Shown one piece after another: positions 27,634-37,414 of a DNA stretch of 64,000 bases. The stretch's first letter is position 1; the number at the start of each line of letters is the position of its first letter. Position numbers and translations under genes: made by a program. The DNA comes from Sulfuricurvum sp. (GTDB lineage: Bacteria > Campylobacterota > Campylobacteria > Campylobacterales > Sulfurimonadaceae), in contig JAGXFL010000001.1 of assembly GCA_024637295.1 (NCBI GenBank), forward strand, positions 190,215 through 254,214, given 5' to 3'. Under the pieces are notes generated by a model. The model was not told the DNA's origin. It ran no database searches and saw only the letters and a program-made list of their open reading frames with translations.

Positions 27634-28544
27634 AACGGGTAATCACCTTTTGGGTCGAGGGGTATTTTTATCACCCCACGACAGCACAACAATTTCTTTC
27701 CATTTTTCTGTACCCGCTATCTCTTATTTATTGTCTAATCGCGTGGATCCGTTATACATCCAGTACCCCTAGAGATTTTGGGATTCCAGTTGTCAGTGTC
27801 GGAAATCTGACGGTAGGTGGCAGTGGAAAGACTCCTTTGGTTAGCGCGTTGTGTGTATCGTTTAAAAAGCCTGCTATTGTTTTACGAGGGTATGGAAGAG
27901 AAAGTCATGGGCTTGTGGTTGTAAGAGATGAGAGTGGCATTGTATGCGATGTCTCTCAAAGCGGCGATGAAGCGATGCTGTATGCGCACAATCTACCTCA
28001 TGCCATCGTCATCGTGAGTGAAAAACGCGACGCAGCCATAATGATGGCAAAATCTTTTGGGTGTGAAGCGGTCTTTTTGGATGACGGTTACGGTAAACAT
28101 ACGATCCAAAAGCTGGATTTGGTGATTGGTGTGGATACTCCCAATAGCTTTTGTCTGCCAAGCGGCCCCTATAGAGAGCGTTTATGGAATGGAAAAAAAG
28201 TGATTATGGTGGATGAGAACCGTTCTTTTACCCGTAAAGTCCACGTGGAGAATGCAACGGCTAAGATGGCTCTGGTGACCGCTATCGCACGACCGCAACG
28301 ACTTGATGCATATTTACCTGAGGTGGTGGATAAATTCTATTTTGAAGACCATCATTTTTTTACGCAAGCAGAATTGGTAGCAATTTTGGAGCGAACTGGG
28401 GCTATGAGTTTGCTCGTTACTCAGAAAGACTTTGTTAAAATAGCGCCTTTTAATCTACCAATATCGTTACTGGCGTTAGACCTAGAATTGAATCGTGAAT
28501 TAATAGAGACCGTAAGGGAGTACGTACATGCAAAAAAAGATTGA
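27630..28544 (+). CDS. lpxK: tetraacyldisaccharide 4'-kinase
   Basis: 304 residues with an N-terminal hydrophobic anchor (about 18-40) and the P-loop VGNLTVGGSGKTPLV at about residues 53-67, which is specific for LpxK. It phosphorylates the lipid A precursor at the 4' position on the inner face of the membrane. It overlaps the DegT-family gene by 4 bases and argB by 17, so translation is coupled. Confidence 0.95.
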   Translation: MKRVITFWVEGYFYHPTTAQQFLSIFLYPLSLIYCLIAWIRYTSSTPRDFGIPVVSVGNLTVGGSGKTPLVSALCVSFKKPAIVLRGYGRESHGLVVVRDESGIVCDVSQSGDEAMLYAHNLPHAIVIVSEKRDAAIMMAKSFGCEAVFLDDGYGKHTIQKLDLVIGVDTPNSFCLPSGPYRERLWNGKKVIMVDENRSFTRKVHVENATAKMALVTAIARPQRLDAYLPEVVDKFYFEDHHFFTQAELVAILERTGAMSLLVTQKDFVKIAPFNLPISLLALDLELNRELIETVREYVHAKKD

Positions 28545-29379
28545 AACCGTTAGAACGCTGATGGACGCAATGCCGTTTATCAAAGAGTTTCGTGATGAGA
28601 TCATTGTCATCAAATACGGCGGTTCAGCACAAAGTTCGGATGCATTGAAGGCTAAATTTGCTCAAGATATTGTGTTACTGCACCTTGTCGGCGTCAAAGT
28701 AGTAATCGTTCATGGCGGCGGTAATCGTATCAGCGAATTGTTGTCGGATTTGAAGATACCTACCCAGTTTATTGACGGTGAACGTGTCAGTACTCCTGAG
28801 GTCATGCGTATTGTCGAGATGGTCCTTAGCGGTGAGATCAATAAGCAGATCACCTCACTGCTGAATTCTCACGGAGCCAAAGCGATAGGAATCAGCGGAA
28901 AAGATGCCCATTTCCTCAAAGCAAAAGCAAAAGATGCCGTGAAGTTTGGTCTTACCGGGCGCGTTGAGAGTGTCAAAGCGGATGTTATCCATAATTTGTT
29001 ACGTGAAGGTTTTATCCCCGTTATTGCCCCTATCGGTGCTGATGATGAAGTGGGTCATCCAGGATACAACATCAATGCTGATCTCGCGGCATCTGCTATC
29101 GCTGCGGCAATCGGTGCATGTAAAGTTATTTTCATGACGGATACTCCAGGGGTTCTTAACAATGATAAAGAGCTTTTATCGACTCTTAGCGAAGCACAAG
29201 TGGAAGCATTGAAAACAGACGGAACGATACATGGCGGTATGGTGCCAAAAGTGGATGCGTGTCTTGAAGCGGTTGATGGAGGGGTAGAAAAAGCCCATAT
29301 AATCGATGGACGTATTGATCATGCTATTTTGCTTGAGATATTTACGTCTGACGGGGTTGGAACGCAGATTACTCTTTGA
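28528..29379 (+). CDS. argB: acetylglutamate kinase
   Basis: 283 residues. IVIKYGGSAQ (phosphate loop Lys), VIVHGGGNRISELL, and NINADLAASAIAAAIGA are the conserved substrate and ATP sites of the amino-acid kinase fold, and MVPKVDACLEAV lies near the C-terminus. It catalyses the second step of arginine synthesis. The start within lpxK has a fair AAGGGAG site. The argD end at the other side of the window belongs to the same pathway but is not linked in an operon. Confidence 0.96.
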   Translation: MQKKIETVRTLMDAMPFIKEFRDEIIVIKYGGSAQSSDALKAKFAQDIVLLHLVGVKVVIVHGGGNRISELLSDLKIPTQFIDGERVSTPEVMRIVEMVLSGEINKQITSLLNSHGAKAIGISGKDAHFLKAKAKDAVKFGLTGRVESVKADVIHNLLREGFIPVIAPIGADDEVGHPGYNINADLAASAIAAAIGACKVIFMTDTPGVLNNDKELLSTLSEAQVEALKTDGTIHGGMVPKVDACLEAVDGGVEKAHIIDGRIDHAILLEIFTSDGVGTQITL

Positions 29380-29464
29380 TCTGCATCACCTGTGAGAAGT
29401 GATTTTCTCAATAGCCTTCGTTAACTTTTCTAAATCCAAGCCATATATTTCAACCAATTTATTA

Positions 29465-29518
29465 TAGCTACTAATTAGAAAAAATTATATCTATGTGGTA
29501 TAATTTTTCTTCTAGCTA
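29465..29518. promoter_or_regulatory. nested dyad with TATAAT upstream of the sensor kinase
   Basis: AGAAAAAATTATA (29477-29489) is nearly inverted at TATAATTTTTCT (29499-29510, one bulged A), and TAGCTA flanks both sides. The right arm begins with TATAAT, a -10 box 40 bases before the kinase start. The dyad could be an operator or the terminator of the argB operon. Confidence 0.45.
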
Positions 29519-29543
29519 ATTTGAGAGGTCTTTTGGTGAAACA

Positions 29544-30941
29544 ATGAAAGCACTATTAAAGTATTTACAGCTTTTATTGACTATCGGTGACAAAGAATCG
29601 GATACAGAAGAAGAAAAACGCCAGCATGGTTTTCTGATTTATATGGGCTTACTTATGAGCTCTGGTGGTGTTTTATGGAGTACGTTGTGTGTTTTCAACG
29701 GATTATATCTCCCAGCTATGGTTCCATATACTTATATTGTCGTTACCATTTTGAACTTTACGTACTTATACCATACAAAAAACTTCATCGTGACACAAAA
29801 TATTCAGATATTCATGTCGTTGCTGCTCCCATTTTTCTTTCAGTTTTTACTGGGTGGGTTTGTAGCAAGCGGCGGAAATGTCCTTTGGTCTGTATTGGCA
29901 GTTTTTGGAAGTTTTACCCTTAGAAGAAAAAAGATGACAGTTGTGTGGCTGGTCTTGTTTATTCTTTTGATGATATTTAGCGGAATCGTTGATTCGCAGG
30001 CAAAAAGATTTGACATTGGCTTATCTGAAGGGTATATTATTTCCTTCTTTGTTCTTAATTTTGTCCTGACGATCTCTATTATATTTAGTCTTTATTATTA
30101 TTTTGTAAGCAGTGAGGAAGAAGCGAGATTAAAACTTCAAGCAAGTTTAGAGCAACTTCATCTCGCTCAAAATCAGCTTATTGAATCTGAAAAAATGGCT
30201 TCACTGGGTGCTCTTGTCTCAGGAGTTGCTCATGAGATTAATACTCCATTGGGAGTTGGACTGTCCGGTATCTCACAAATTGAGCATGAGGTTAAAAAGC
30301 TAGAAGGAAACTATAGCGATCAGACATTGACTGAAGAAGCATTTAGGAATTATATTTCCACAACAAAACAGCTGGTGACTACGATTCGTGATAGACTTAA
30401 CAATGCAGTTGCTCTTGTTAGATCGTTTAAAAATATTTCGGTAGACCAACATTTTGAAGATATACGAGAATTTAATCTTAAGACGTACAGTGACGATCTT
30501 CTCTTAAGTCTTCAAAATCAGCTTAAAAGCAGAAAAATTACCGTTGTTAACTCTATTGACAGCAACATGATTATTGAAAGTTACCCCGGTATATTTTCAC
30601 AGATACTTTCAAATTTAATTCTTAATTCTATTAAACATGGATTTGAAGACGATAGCTACGGTACATCTGAAAATCTTATTAAGATCTCTATTGATACGAT
30701 TAATGATACATTGGTACTGCACTATGAAGACAATGGAAAAGGGATTACTGATGCGATAGAAAAACGAATTTTTGATCCATTTTTTACAACTAAACGAGGG
30801 CAAGGGGGAAGCGGGCTTGGACTCAATGTCGTTTATAATCTTGTGACACAAAAACTTGGGGGGACATTGGATATTGTTCGAGTTTCACCACATGGTCTTG
30901 GTTTCACTATCGTTTTGAATATTCCGGTCAAAAAGGTTTAA
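29544..30941 (+). CDS. membrane sensor histidine kinase
   Basis: 465 residues: about six TM helices in the first 200 residues with little periplasmic sequence, a coiled coil (EEEARLKLQASLEQL), a dimerisation/phosphoacceptor domain with VAHEINTPLG (His at about residue 228), and an ATPase domain with N box, DNGKGI, and GGSGLGLNVV. The sensor appears to be the membrane region itself. It lies 3 bases before a REC-EAL gene, its likely cognate partner, and the pair sits between argB and thrC. Confidence 0.9.
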   Translation: MKALLKYLQLLLTIGDKESDTEEEKRQHGFLIYMGLLMSSGGVLWSTLCVFNGLYLPAMVPYTYIVVTILNFTYLYHTKNFIVTQNIQIFMSLLLPFFFQFLLGGFVASGGNVLWSVLAVFGSFTLRRKKMTVVWLVLFILLMIFSGIVDSQAKRFDIGLSEGYIISFFVLNFVLTISIIFSLYYYFVSSEEEARLKLQASLEQLHLAQNQLIESEKMASLGALVSGVAHEINTPLGVGLSGISQIEHEVKKLEGNYSDQTLTEEAFRNYISTTKQLVTTIRDRLNNAVALVRSFKNISVDQHFEDIREFNLKTYSDDLLLSLQNQLKSRKITVVNSIDSNMIIESYPGIFSQILSNLILNSIKHGFEDDSYGTSENLIKISIDTINDTLVLHYEDNGKGITDAIEKRIFDPFFTTKRGQGGSGLGLNVVYNLVTQKLGGTLDIVRVSPHGLGFTIVLNIPVKKV

Positions 30942-30944
30942 AAT

Positions 30945-32645
30945 ATGGCGAATATAAAATTTGCAAAAGAAAAACAAAGTGATTTTCAGGTCAAAAAAAT
31001 AGTGCAAAAGATCTTGATTGTTGATGATGATCAGTCGATTCACGATATCACTAACATGGCATTAAATGCGATGGAGTTTTCTGATTTTGAGTTAGAGGTA
31101 TTTAGTGCTTACAGTGCTAATGAAGCAAAAGAAATACTCAAGCAGGAGAGTGATATTGCTCTTGCTTTAATTGATGTTGTCATGGATACACCTGAAGCCG
31201 GTCTTGATTTGGTCAACTATATTAGAAACGACTTACAAAATAAACTCATAAGACTTATTGTACGTACGGGGCAGGCAAACGATTTTCCTCAGATGCATGT
31301 CATTCAACATTATGATATCAATGACTTTAAAGAAAAAACCGAACTGACACTTGAGCGTCTCTATACGACCATTCGTACTTCAGTCAAACAATATGAACAA
31401 TTAATAGAACTTCAGAATAAATACGAAGAGACGTATCGTCAGTTGACGACAAACTCACTTACACGTCTGCCAAATCGTGTTAAACTGATCGAAGATTTTT
31501 CAAAAAAATCCAATCAGACTCTTATTCTGATTGACATTATCGGGTTTAGTATCATCAATGATACCAATGGCTATGCTGTAGGTGATTTTGTTCTCAAAGA
31601 GCTTGGGGGCTTTCTCATGGCGATGTACAGCAGCAGTTTTAATGTCTATCATCTTAATAACGATTTATTCGCTCTTGTAACGACGGTAGAAAATATGGAG
31701 CATTTAGTCGCAACCGTAGAGAAGATAAAAGATGATATCTCAAAACTCCATATTGTGACGGATAACTTCAATAAAACGATTGAGACCACAATAGGTGTCG
31801 CCTATCAAACGGAAGAAGATGTTATGAGGAAAGCAGAGCTTGCACTCAAAGAAGCTCGTAATACAGGGAGAAATCAGATCAAGTTTTACTCTAGTGATCT
31901 TAAGGTTATTCAAAAGATCAATGATACAAACCAATGGGCACCCATTATTAAGTACGGGCTAGAGCATGGTGGTTTAATAGCATATGCACAGCCGATACAT
32001 CGAGTTGACGACAAAAGTATTGTCAAATATGAATTACTGGTGAGATTGCAGCATGAAGAGACTGTTTATGTACCATTACAGTTTCTTGCAGCTGCAAAAA
32101 ACAGTGGGCAACTTTACAATATCTTTAAATTTATGTTTGAACAAGGATGTATTCTAGCAGTTAAAACAGGTCACCGTTTTAGTATTAACATCAGCGATTG
32201 TGAGCTTAATAATACAGGCTTATTAGAATTCATCAATACGACCATAAAAAAATATTCGGTAAATCCGAGACTGCTTTCACTTGAGATTTTGGAGTATAAC
32301 GCGATTAGCCATTCGATTGAAATCAAGGAGATGTTAATTACCATCCATGCTTTGGGAATTGAACTGATTGTTGATGACTTTGGAGTACAATGTTCTAACT
32401 TTGGGCAAACAGAACATTTACCAATTAGCACACTTAAAATAGATGGTTCCTATATACAAAATGTGCATAAATCAATCAACAGTCAGATTGTGGTTAAAAC
32501 TATTCAAACATTTGCTCGAGAAAAAGGGCTCAAGCTAATCGCTGAGTTTGTTTGTGATGAAGAGGTCTTTAATAAAGTAAAAGAACTTGGCATAGAATAT
32601 GTGCAAGGATATTATTTATCCGAACCTGCACCTTTTGAGAGCTAG
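30945..32645 (+). CDS. response regulator with DUF3369, degenerate GGDEF and EAL domains
   Basis: 566 residues. REC domain (about 24-150) with VDDDQ, phosphoacceptor in LALIDVVMD, and the DUF3369-type YDINDFKEKTELT. A GGDEF-like domain (about 165-300) whose signature is replaced by LNNDLF (31652-31669), so no cyclase activity is expected. A C-terminal EAL domain (about 325-560) with YELLVR, LEILE, VDDFG, KIDGSYI and VQGYYL, which keeps the metal and catalytic residues and is probably an active c-di-GMP phosphodiesterase. Its activity is likely gated by the upstream kinase. Confidence 0.9.
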   Translation: MANIKFAKEKQSDFQVKKIVQKILIVDDDQSIHDITNMALNAMEFSDFELEVFSAYSANEAKEILKQESDIALALIDVVMDTPEAGLDLVNYIRNDLQNKLIRLIVRTGQANDFPQMHVIQHYDINDFKEKTELTLERLYTTIRTSVKQYEQLIELQNKYEETYRQLTTNSLTRLPNRVKLIEDFSKKSNQTLILIDIIGFSIINDTNGYAVGDFVLKELGGFLMAMYSSSFNVYHLNNDLFALVTTVENMEHLVATVEKIKDDISKLHIVTDNFNKTIETTIGVAYQTEEDVMRKAELALKEARNTGRNQIKFYSSDLKVIQKINDTNQWAPIIKYGLEHGGLIAYAQPIHRVDDKSIVKYELLVRLQHEETVYVPLQFLAAAKNSGQLYNIFKFMFEQGCILAVKTGHRFSINISDCELNNTGLLEFINTTIKKYSVNPRLLSLEILEYNAISHSIEIKEMLITIHALGIELIVDDFGVQCSNFGQTEHLPISTLKIDGSYIQNVHKSINSQIVVKTIQTFAREKGLKLIAEFVCDEEVFNKVKELGIEYVQGYYLSEPAPFES

Positions 32646-32679
32646 AGAGCGGTAGAGTTATTTTCAGATAGATAGTCTA

Positions 32680-32709
32680 AGCCATCCATGATGGCTCCTT
32701 TGATATAAT
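32680..32709 (+). promoter_or_regulatory. hairpin followed by thrC -10 box
   Basis: GCCATC (32681-32686) and GATGGC (32690-32695) form a perfect short stem, extended by one A-T pair, followed by TCCTTT; it may end the kinase-EAL transcript. TATAAT at 32704-32709 lies 27 bases before the thrC start and is a good -10 box. Confidence 0.45.
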
Positions 32710-32735
32710 CATACAAAAATTTGTAAAGCAGCATT

Positions 32736-34205
32736 ATGAAATTTATTGAAACACGTGGAAATGATGGAATCAATCCGTTAGAAACGACTTTTTCAGAAGC
32801 GATCTTAAGTCCTATTGCCTCTTTTGGCGGTTTGTATGTTCCTAAAGAGCTTCCTGTTCTTGGTGAGTCATTTTTGACCAAACATTTAGGCTCTAGCTAT
32901 AAAGAGTTGGCTTCAGATTTACTTTCCACACTCAATATCGATATAGATGCTTCTGTGATTTCCGAGGCGCTCTCTTTATACGATAAATTCGATGATCCTA
33001 GCAACCCTGTTCCGGTAGTAAAAGTACGTGATGATTTGTATGTAAGCGAACTGTATCATGGTCCTACACGTGCGTTTAAGGATATGGCATTACAACCTTT
33101 TGGAGTCGTGCTATCATCAATCGCGCAAAAGCGTGGAGATGAGTACTTGATACTTGCAGCAACCAGTGGAGATACGGGTCCTGCTGCATTGGAAACCTTT
33201 AAAAATCGTCCCAATGTACGTGTTGTATGTCTCTATCCCGATGGAGGAACATCGGATGTACAGCGTCTTCAAATGGTGACGGAAGATGCGCCTAATCTCA
33301 AAGTCATCGGTATACATGGGGATTTTGATGATGCCCAAAGTGCACTTAAACGTCTTTTGAGTTCTGAAAGTTTTAATGCAGCGCTTAAAGCAAAAAATAT
33401 TTCTCTCTCAGCTGCTAATTCAGTCAATTTTGGTCGCATTATTTTTCAGACGATCTATCATGTTCACAGCTATCTCGAACTGGTACGCCAAAATGTCATT
33501 ACTATGGGTGAAAAGATCTATTTGGATGTGCCAAGCGGAAATTTCGGAAATGCATTGGGTGGATATTATGCCTATAAGATGGGGTTACCGGTTGAGAAGA
33601 TCATTATTGCTTCGAATGAAAACAATGTCCTGACCCGTTTGATCAATACGGGACGCTATGATCTGCGCGGTGAAAAAGTTGTCCCTACAACATCACCTGC
33701 AATGGATATATTGATCTCAAGCAATGTTGAGCGAATATTATTTGATTTCTTTGGTGCGCAGCGTACAAAAGAGTTGATGCAATCATTGGAGAGTAATCGT
33801 TTCTATGCGCTAACGGACGATGAAACAATGAAAATACAAGAGCTGTTTTCAGCTGATTATTGTAACGGAGCTGAGGGCAAAGGATACATCAAAGAAGCCT
33901 ATGATGCCGGTTATCTGATGGATCCTCATACGGCAACTTGCTTTAAAGCATACGATTGCTGTTCAACGAAGCCCATCAAAACGATAGTCTATTCGACAGC
34001 AGAATGGACGAAGTTTTCACCAACAATTGCAAATGCGTTGACGGGTGAAAACGATGCAAACGATATTGATGCTCTTAAGTCAATCGCACATACAGCCAAT
34101 ATTTCGATTCCCTCAGTCATACAAGGACTATTCTCAAAACCGGTTATACAAGATACGGTTATTGACAAAGAGGATATTGAAACCGAAATCCTTAAATTTC
34201 TTTAA
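32736..34205 (+). CDS. thrC: threonine synthase
   Basis: 489 residues, the long ThrC form of Proteobacteria. The N-terminal TRGNDGINPLETTFSEAIL, the PLP lysine motif GPTRAFKDMALQPFG (Lys at about residue 116), and AATSGDTGPAALE (phosphate-binding loop) are diagnostic. It converts O-phosphohomoserine to threonine. Its position after nadE and lpxK mirrors Campylobacter, except for inserted genes. Confidence 0.96.
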   Translation: MKFIETRGNDGINPLETTFSEAILSPIASFGGLYVPKELPVLGESFLTKHLGSSYKELASDLLSTLNIDIDASVISEALSLYDKFDDPSNPVPVVKVRDDLYVSELYHGPTRAFKDMALQPFGVVLSSIAQKRGDEYLILAATSGDTGPAALETFKNRPNVRVVCLYPDGGTSDVQRLQMVTEDAPNLKVIGIHGDFDDAQSALKRLLSSESFNAALKAKNISLSAANSVNFGRIIFQTIYHVHSYLELVRQNVITMGEKIYLDVPSGNFGNALGGYYAYKMGLPVEKIIIASNENNVLTRLINTGRYDLRGEKVVPTTSPAMDILISSNVERILFDFFGAQRTKELMQSLESNRFYALTDDETMKIQELFSADYCNGAEGKGYIKEAYDAGYLMDPHTATCFKAYDCCSTKPIKTIVYSTAEWTKFSPTIANALTGENDANDIDALKSIAHTANISIPSVIQGLFSKPVIQDTVIDKEDIETEILKFL

Positions 34206-34221
34206 TGTAGTGTGTTATGAA

Positions 34222-36417
34222 TTAGACGTCACCTTCAGCGACTAATTCAGCACGGGTTAGCTTAAGTCGTTGTGCTAATTCGGCAGCGAGACTTTGCATA
34301 AACTGAAATACCGCTTTTTTATGATGTTCTGAAAATGCATCAAATGCCTCGCGTGTGATGACATACAAATCCGTATCAGTGGCCGCTACGACATTGGTAT
34401 AATGCGGGCTTCCATCTAAAAATGAAAACTCTCCGAAAAAATTATTTTGCCCTATGGTGTTGAGATGGACATTTTTACGGTTTTCTATAGGAAGCATAAC
34501 ACGCACCAAACCACGGCGTATCAAAAACATTTCTCCTGTTCCTTCTCCTTGTGAATATATCACCTCTCCTTTGTGAAAGGAGAGGCATTTTACGAGGCTT
34601 TGAATCTCGGCTAATGTATCCTCTTTTCGGTCTTTAAAAAGGGTAAAGTCGCGTAATTGAAGAAGTTCTTCTTGCTTTTGCTCAATCCTATTATCTTTGA
34701 TGATAGCATTTTCGGTCCACTCGATCGCATCTTCCAAATCATCAAAAAGTTTGATGGGGCTCAAGTGTTTTAACAAGCCGACTTGATTGAAATAACTTTC
34801 TAGATCATCCCCTGTAGGCAGTTTGTGCGGTAAACGGCTTAGTATAAGATAGCCGTTTTTGTCATGAAGCATATCTTTGATCTGTAGTAAAATATGTGCT
34901 GCAGTCAGATCGACCGTTTGTACGCGCTTCATATCGATAATAATGTATTTTTTGGTTTTAAGGTCCTCTTGTAGCATGGCATAAAGCTGATTTGCCGTTC
35001 CAAAAAACAGACTTCCATGTAATTCATAGACTGAAAAATCGGATCCTTTTTCGAGTAAAATATCGGTTTCAGCACGATTGCGGATCAGTTTGCTTTTGAT
35101 ATCTAGCCCATCCGTATGTCGATTGACAACGGATGTTCCAATTTGCTGTGCAATATACAAAATGATAGCTAAGATCAATCCGACACCTGAAGCTGCTATG
35201 AGACTAATCGTAATAGCTGTCATGGCAACGGAAACTATAATCAAAAAATCTAGGGCAGTTTTGCGTGATTGTAGTAATTGTATACTGTGTTTATCGATCA
35301 TTCTAAAACCGATGATGATAAGAATTCCTGCCAACGATGCAATAGGAATCCAGGCAATCAGACTTCCAAGTATGAGGAAAGCTACAATTCCCATAACTCC
35401 TTGTACTAAGCCGGAAAGTCGTGATGATGCACCGCTTGAGAAATTGATCATCGTCGGCCCCATTGTCCCAGATCCTGGCATCCCTCCAATCAAGGTAGAG
35501 ACGATATTGCCTGTCCCTTGAGCGATTAGTTCTTGATTGGGATTATGAAAAGAATGGGTCATACTATCCAGCACGATACAGGTTTTTAGTGTGTCAATGG
35601 AGAGGAGTGCCGCAAGGGTCAATGCCGGGAAAAAAAGGATTGAAATATCATTCCACGCTAGATGGGAAAGATTTTGAAATCGCTGGATAAAGGTATCTAT
35701 GAAGTTGATACCATCTCCGTTACCAAGTTGACCGATGATGTAGGGGCTGTCGATTTGCAGCAATGAAGGATCGATAAGTCCAATGGCAAAATAACTACAC
35801 ACCCCTGTGGTTAAAGCAATGACAACAGCTGGGATAGTCTGAAACAGTTTATTTGCGAACAGCATTGCCAAAATGGTTGCCGATCCGACAGTGACACTTT
35901 GCCATTGCCACAAAGAAGAGTTTTGCAAACTTTCCCAAAAATGGAACTCTGATGGCATACCTAAAAATTTGGGTGCTTGGGAAGCGATGATGTATAGACC
36001 AATACCGCTTAAATATCCGCTTACGACAGGAAAGGGCATGTATTTTATCAATCGTCCCAGACCAATAGTACCAAACGTGATTTGTATGATTCCTGCTAAC
36101 AGTGCAACCACCATTAGCATAATAAAAATCGTATCAGGATTGACACCCAGCGTCATATATTCAAGAGCAAATGCCGATAAAACAGCCGCAGCAGGAGCAC
36201 TTGGTGCAGAGATCAAACGATCAGTTCCCCCCAGCATCGATGCGGTTATACCTATAGCTACGACTCCTAAAATACCGGCTATCGCCCCATAAGCTACATA
36301 GTGACCACCCAAGGTTGCATAAATCGTTACACCAAATGCGATTGCGGCAGGTAAAGCAACCAGCATAGCTGAAGTACCACCCCATAGATCGCCTGCGATA
36401 TTGTTGGATTTTATCAT
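34222..36417 (-). CDS. SulP family transporter with STAS and cyclic-nucleotide-binding domains
   Basis: 731 residues: a SulP/SLC26 anion-transporter core with 12-14 TM segments (about 1-420; SAPSAPAAAVLSAFALE and GMPGSGTMGPTMINF are conserved), a STAS domain (about 445-555, FFGTANQLYAML and DLTAAHILLQI), and a C-terminal cNMP-binding domain (about 600-720, GEVIYSQGEGTGEMFLI and NNFFGEFSFLDGS). The substrate may be sulfate, bicarbonate or another anion. The cNMP-type domain is an unusual addition suggesting ligand gating. It is convergent with thrC. Confidence 0.88.
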   Translation of the reverse strand: MIKSNNIAGDLWGGTSAMLVALPAAIAFGVTIYATLGGHYVAYGAIAGILGVVAIGITASMLGGTDRLISAPSAPAAAVLSAFALEYMTLGVNPDTIFIMLMVVALLAGIIQITFGTIGLGRLIKYMPFPVVSGYLSGIGLYIIASQAPKFLGMPSEFHFWESLQNSSLWQWQSVTVGSATILAMLFANKLFQTIPAVVIALTTGVCSYFAIGLIDPSLLQIDSPYIIGQLGNGDGINFIDTFIQRFQNLSHLAWNDISILFFPALTLAALLSIDTLKTCIVLDSMTHSFHNPNQELIAQGTGNIVSTLIGGMPGSGTMGPTMINFSSGASSRLSGLVQGVMGIVAFLILGSLIAWIPIASLAGILIIIGFRMIDKHSIQLLQSRKTALDFLIIVSVAMTAITISLIAASGVGLILAIILYIAQQIGTSVVNRHTDGLDIKSKLIRNRAETDILLEKGSDFSVYELHGSLFFGTANQLYAMLQEDLKTKKYIIIDMKRVQTVDLTAAHILLQIKDMLHDKNGYLILSRLPHKLPTGDDLESYFNQVGLLKHLSPIKLFDDLEDAIEWTENAIIKDNRIEQKQEELLQLRDFTLFKDRKEDTLAEIQSLVKCLSFHKGEVIYSQGEGTGEMFLIRRGLVRVMLPIENRKNVHLNTIGQNNFFGEFSFLDGSPHYTNVVAATDTDLYVITREAFDAFSEHHKKAVFQFMQSLAAELAQRLKLTRAELVAEGDV

Positions 36418-36428
36418 TATAAAAATCC

Positions 36429-37376
36429 CTATTTGCGAATTTTCTTATTATTTATTATAGGCAGATTGTTTTCCATCAATGCTAATTCCTCATCTCCGCG
36501 AGACAAAATATTTTTGGATATTGTAAGCTTTTTAGTTGTTTTTGTGGAATATGATACGGTATTTAAAACATGTTTAAAACAGTTCAAACGGGCTTTTTTC
36601 TTATTGTCGGAACGTATAATGATCCATGGTGTTAGCGTGGTATGGGATGCAAAAAGCATGGAGTGTTTAGCCAGTGTATATTGATCCCAGAGATCCTGTG
36701 ACTTTTGGTCTACAGGAGAGAGTTTGAACTGCTTGAGAGGATCTGTTTTGCGTTCTTTGAATCGTCTTGCCTGCTCGTCTTTTGAGACTGAAAAATAAAA
36801 TTTAAACAAGATGATTCCTGAATTTACGAGCATACGCTCATATTCTGGTACTTGATGCAAAAATCGTTGATGCTCGTCTTCAGTACAAAATCCCATGACG
36901 GGTTCTACTCCGGCTCGATTGTACCAACTACGGTCAAAGAATACCATCTCACCGGCGCTTGGAAGATGTTGTGTGTAACGTTGAAAGTACCACTGTGTCT
37001 TTTCAACATCGGAGGGCTTGTCAAGTGCTACAACACGTGCACCGCGAGGGTTTAGATGCTCAGTCATCCGTTTGATTGTTCCACCTTTTCCCGCAGCATC
37101 ACGTCCTTCAAAAATCATGAGGATTTTGAGACCTTTGTCTTTGACATGATTTTGCAGTTTAAGCATCTCTATTTGGAGTTCCTTGAGCTCTTCCTCATAT
37201 TTTATGACACTTTGTTTGACCCAAATGGGTAAACGTTCTTCTTTATCACCCTTATTACGGTTCTCTTTTTTTTGTTCTTCAATACTTAATCGGCGATCTG
37301 GGTGGACAACATCTGCTGTCATCTGCGCCTCGGCTATTTCTACTCTAGCCATAGAACTTTTTGAATTCATAGACAT
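36429..37376 (-). CDS. ppk2: polyphosphate kinase 2
   Basis: 315 residues with Walker A FEGRDAAGKGG at about residues 90-100, Walker B FFDRSWYNRAGVEPVMGF, and the lid RFKERKTDPLKQFKLS, the pattern of PPK2-type enzymes that transfer phosphate between polyphosphate and nucleoside di- or triphosphates. The N-terminal 45 residues are charged and less conserved, so a later start is possible. The subclass (GTP- or ATP-forming) cannot be told by eye. It lies 11 bases upstream of the SulP-cNMP gene and is likely co-transcribed. Confidence 0.93.
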   Translation of the reverse strand: MSMNSKSSMARVEIAEAQMTADVVHPDRRLSIEEQKKENRNKGDKEERLPIWVKQSVIKYEEELKELQIEMLKLQNHVKDKGLKILMIFEGRDAAGKGGTIKRMTEHLNPRGARVVALDKPSDVEKTQWYFQRYTQHLPSAGEMVFFDRSWYNRAGVEPVMGFCTEDEHQRFLHQVPEYERMLVNSGIILFKFYFSVSKDEQARRFKERKTDPLKQFKLSPVDQKSQDLWDQYTLAKHSMLFASHTTLTPWIIIRSDNKKKARLNCFKHVLNTVSYSTKTTKKLTISKNILSRGDEELALMENNLPIINNKKIRK

Positions 37377-37414
37377 ACCTCTATATTCTTTTTTTCATTG
37401 TAGCCCAAAAACTT

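Noticed and set aside
32642-32881. 79-residue minus-strand frame over the thrC start
   Set aside because: Overlaps the thrC promoter and N-terminus on the other strand and has no recognisable content.
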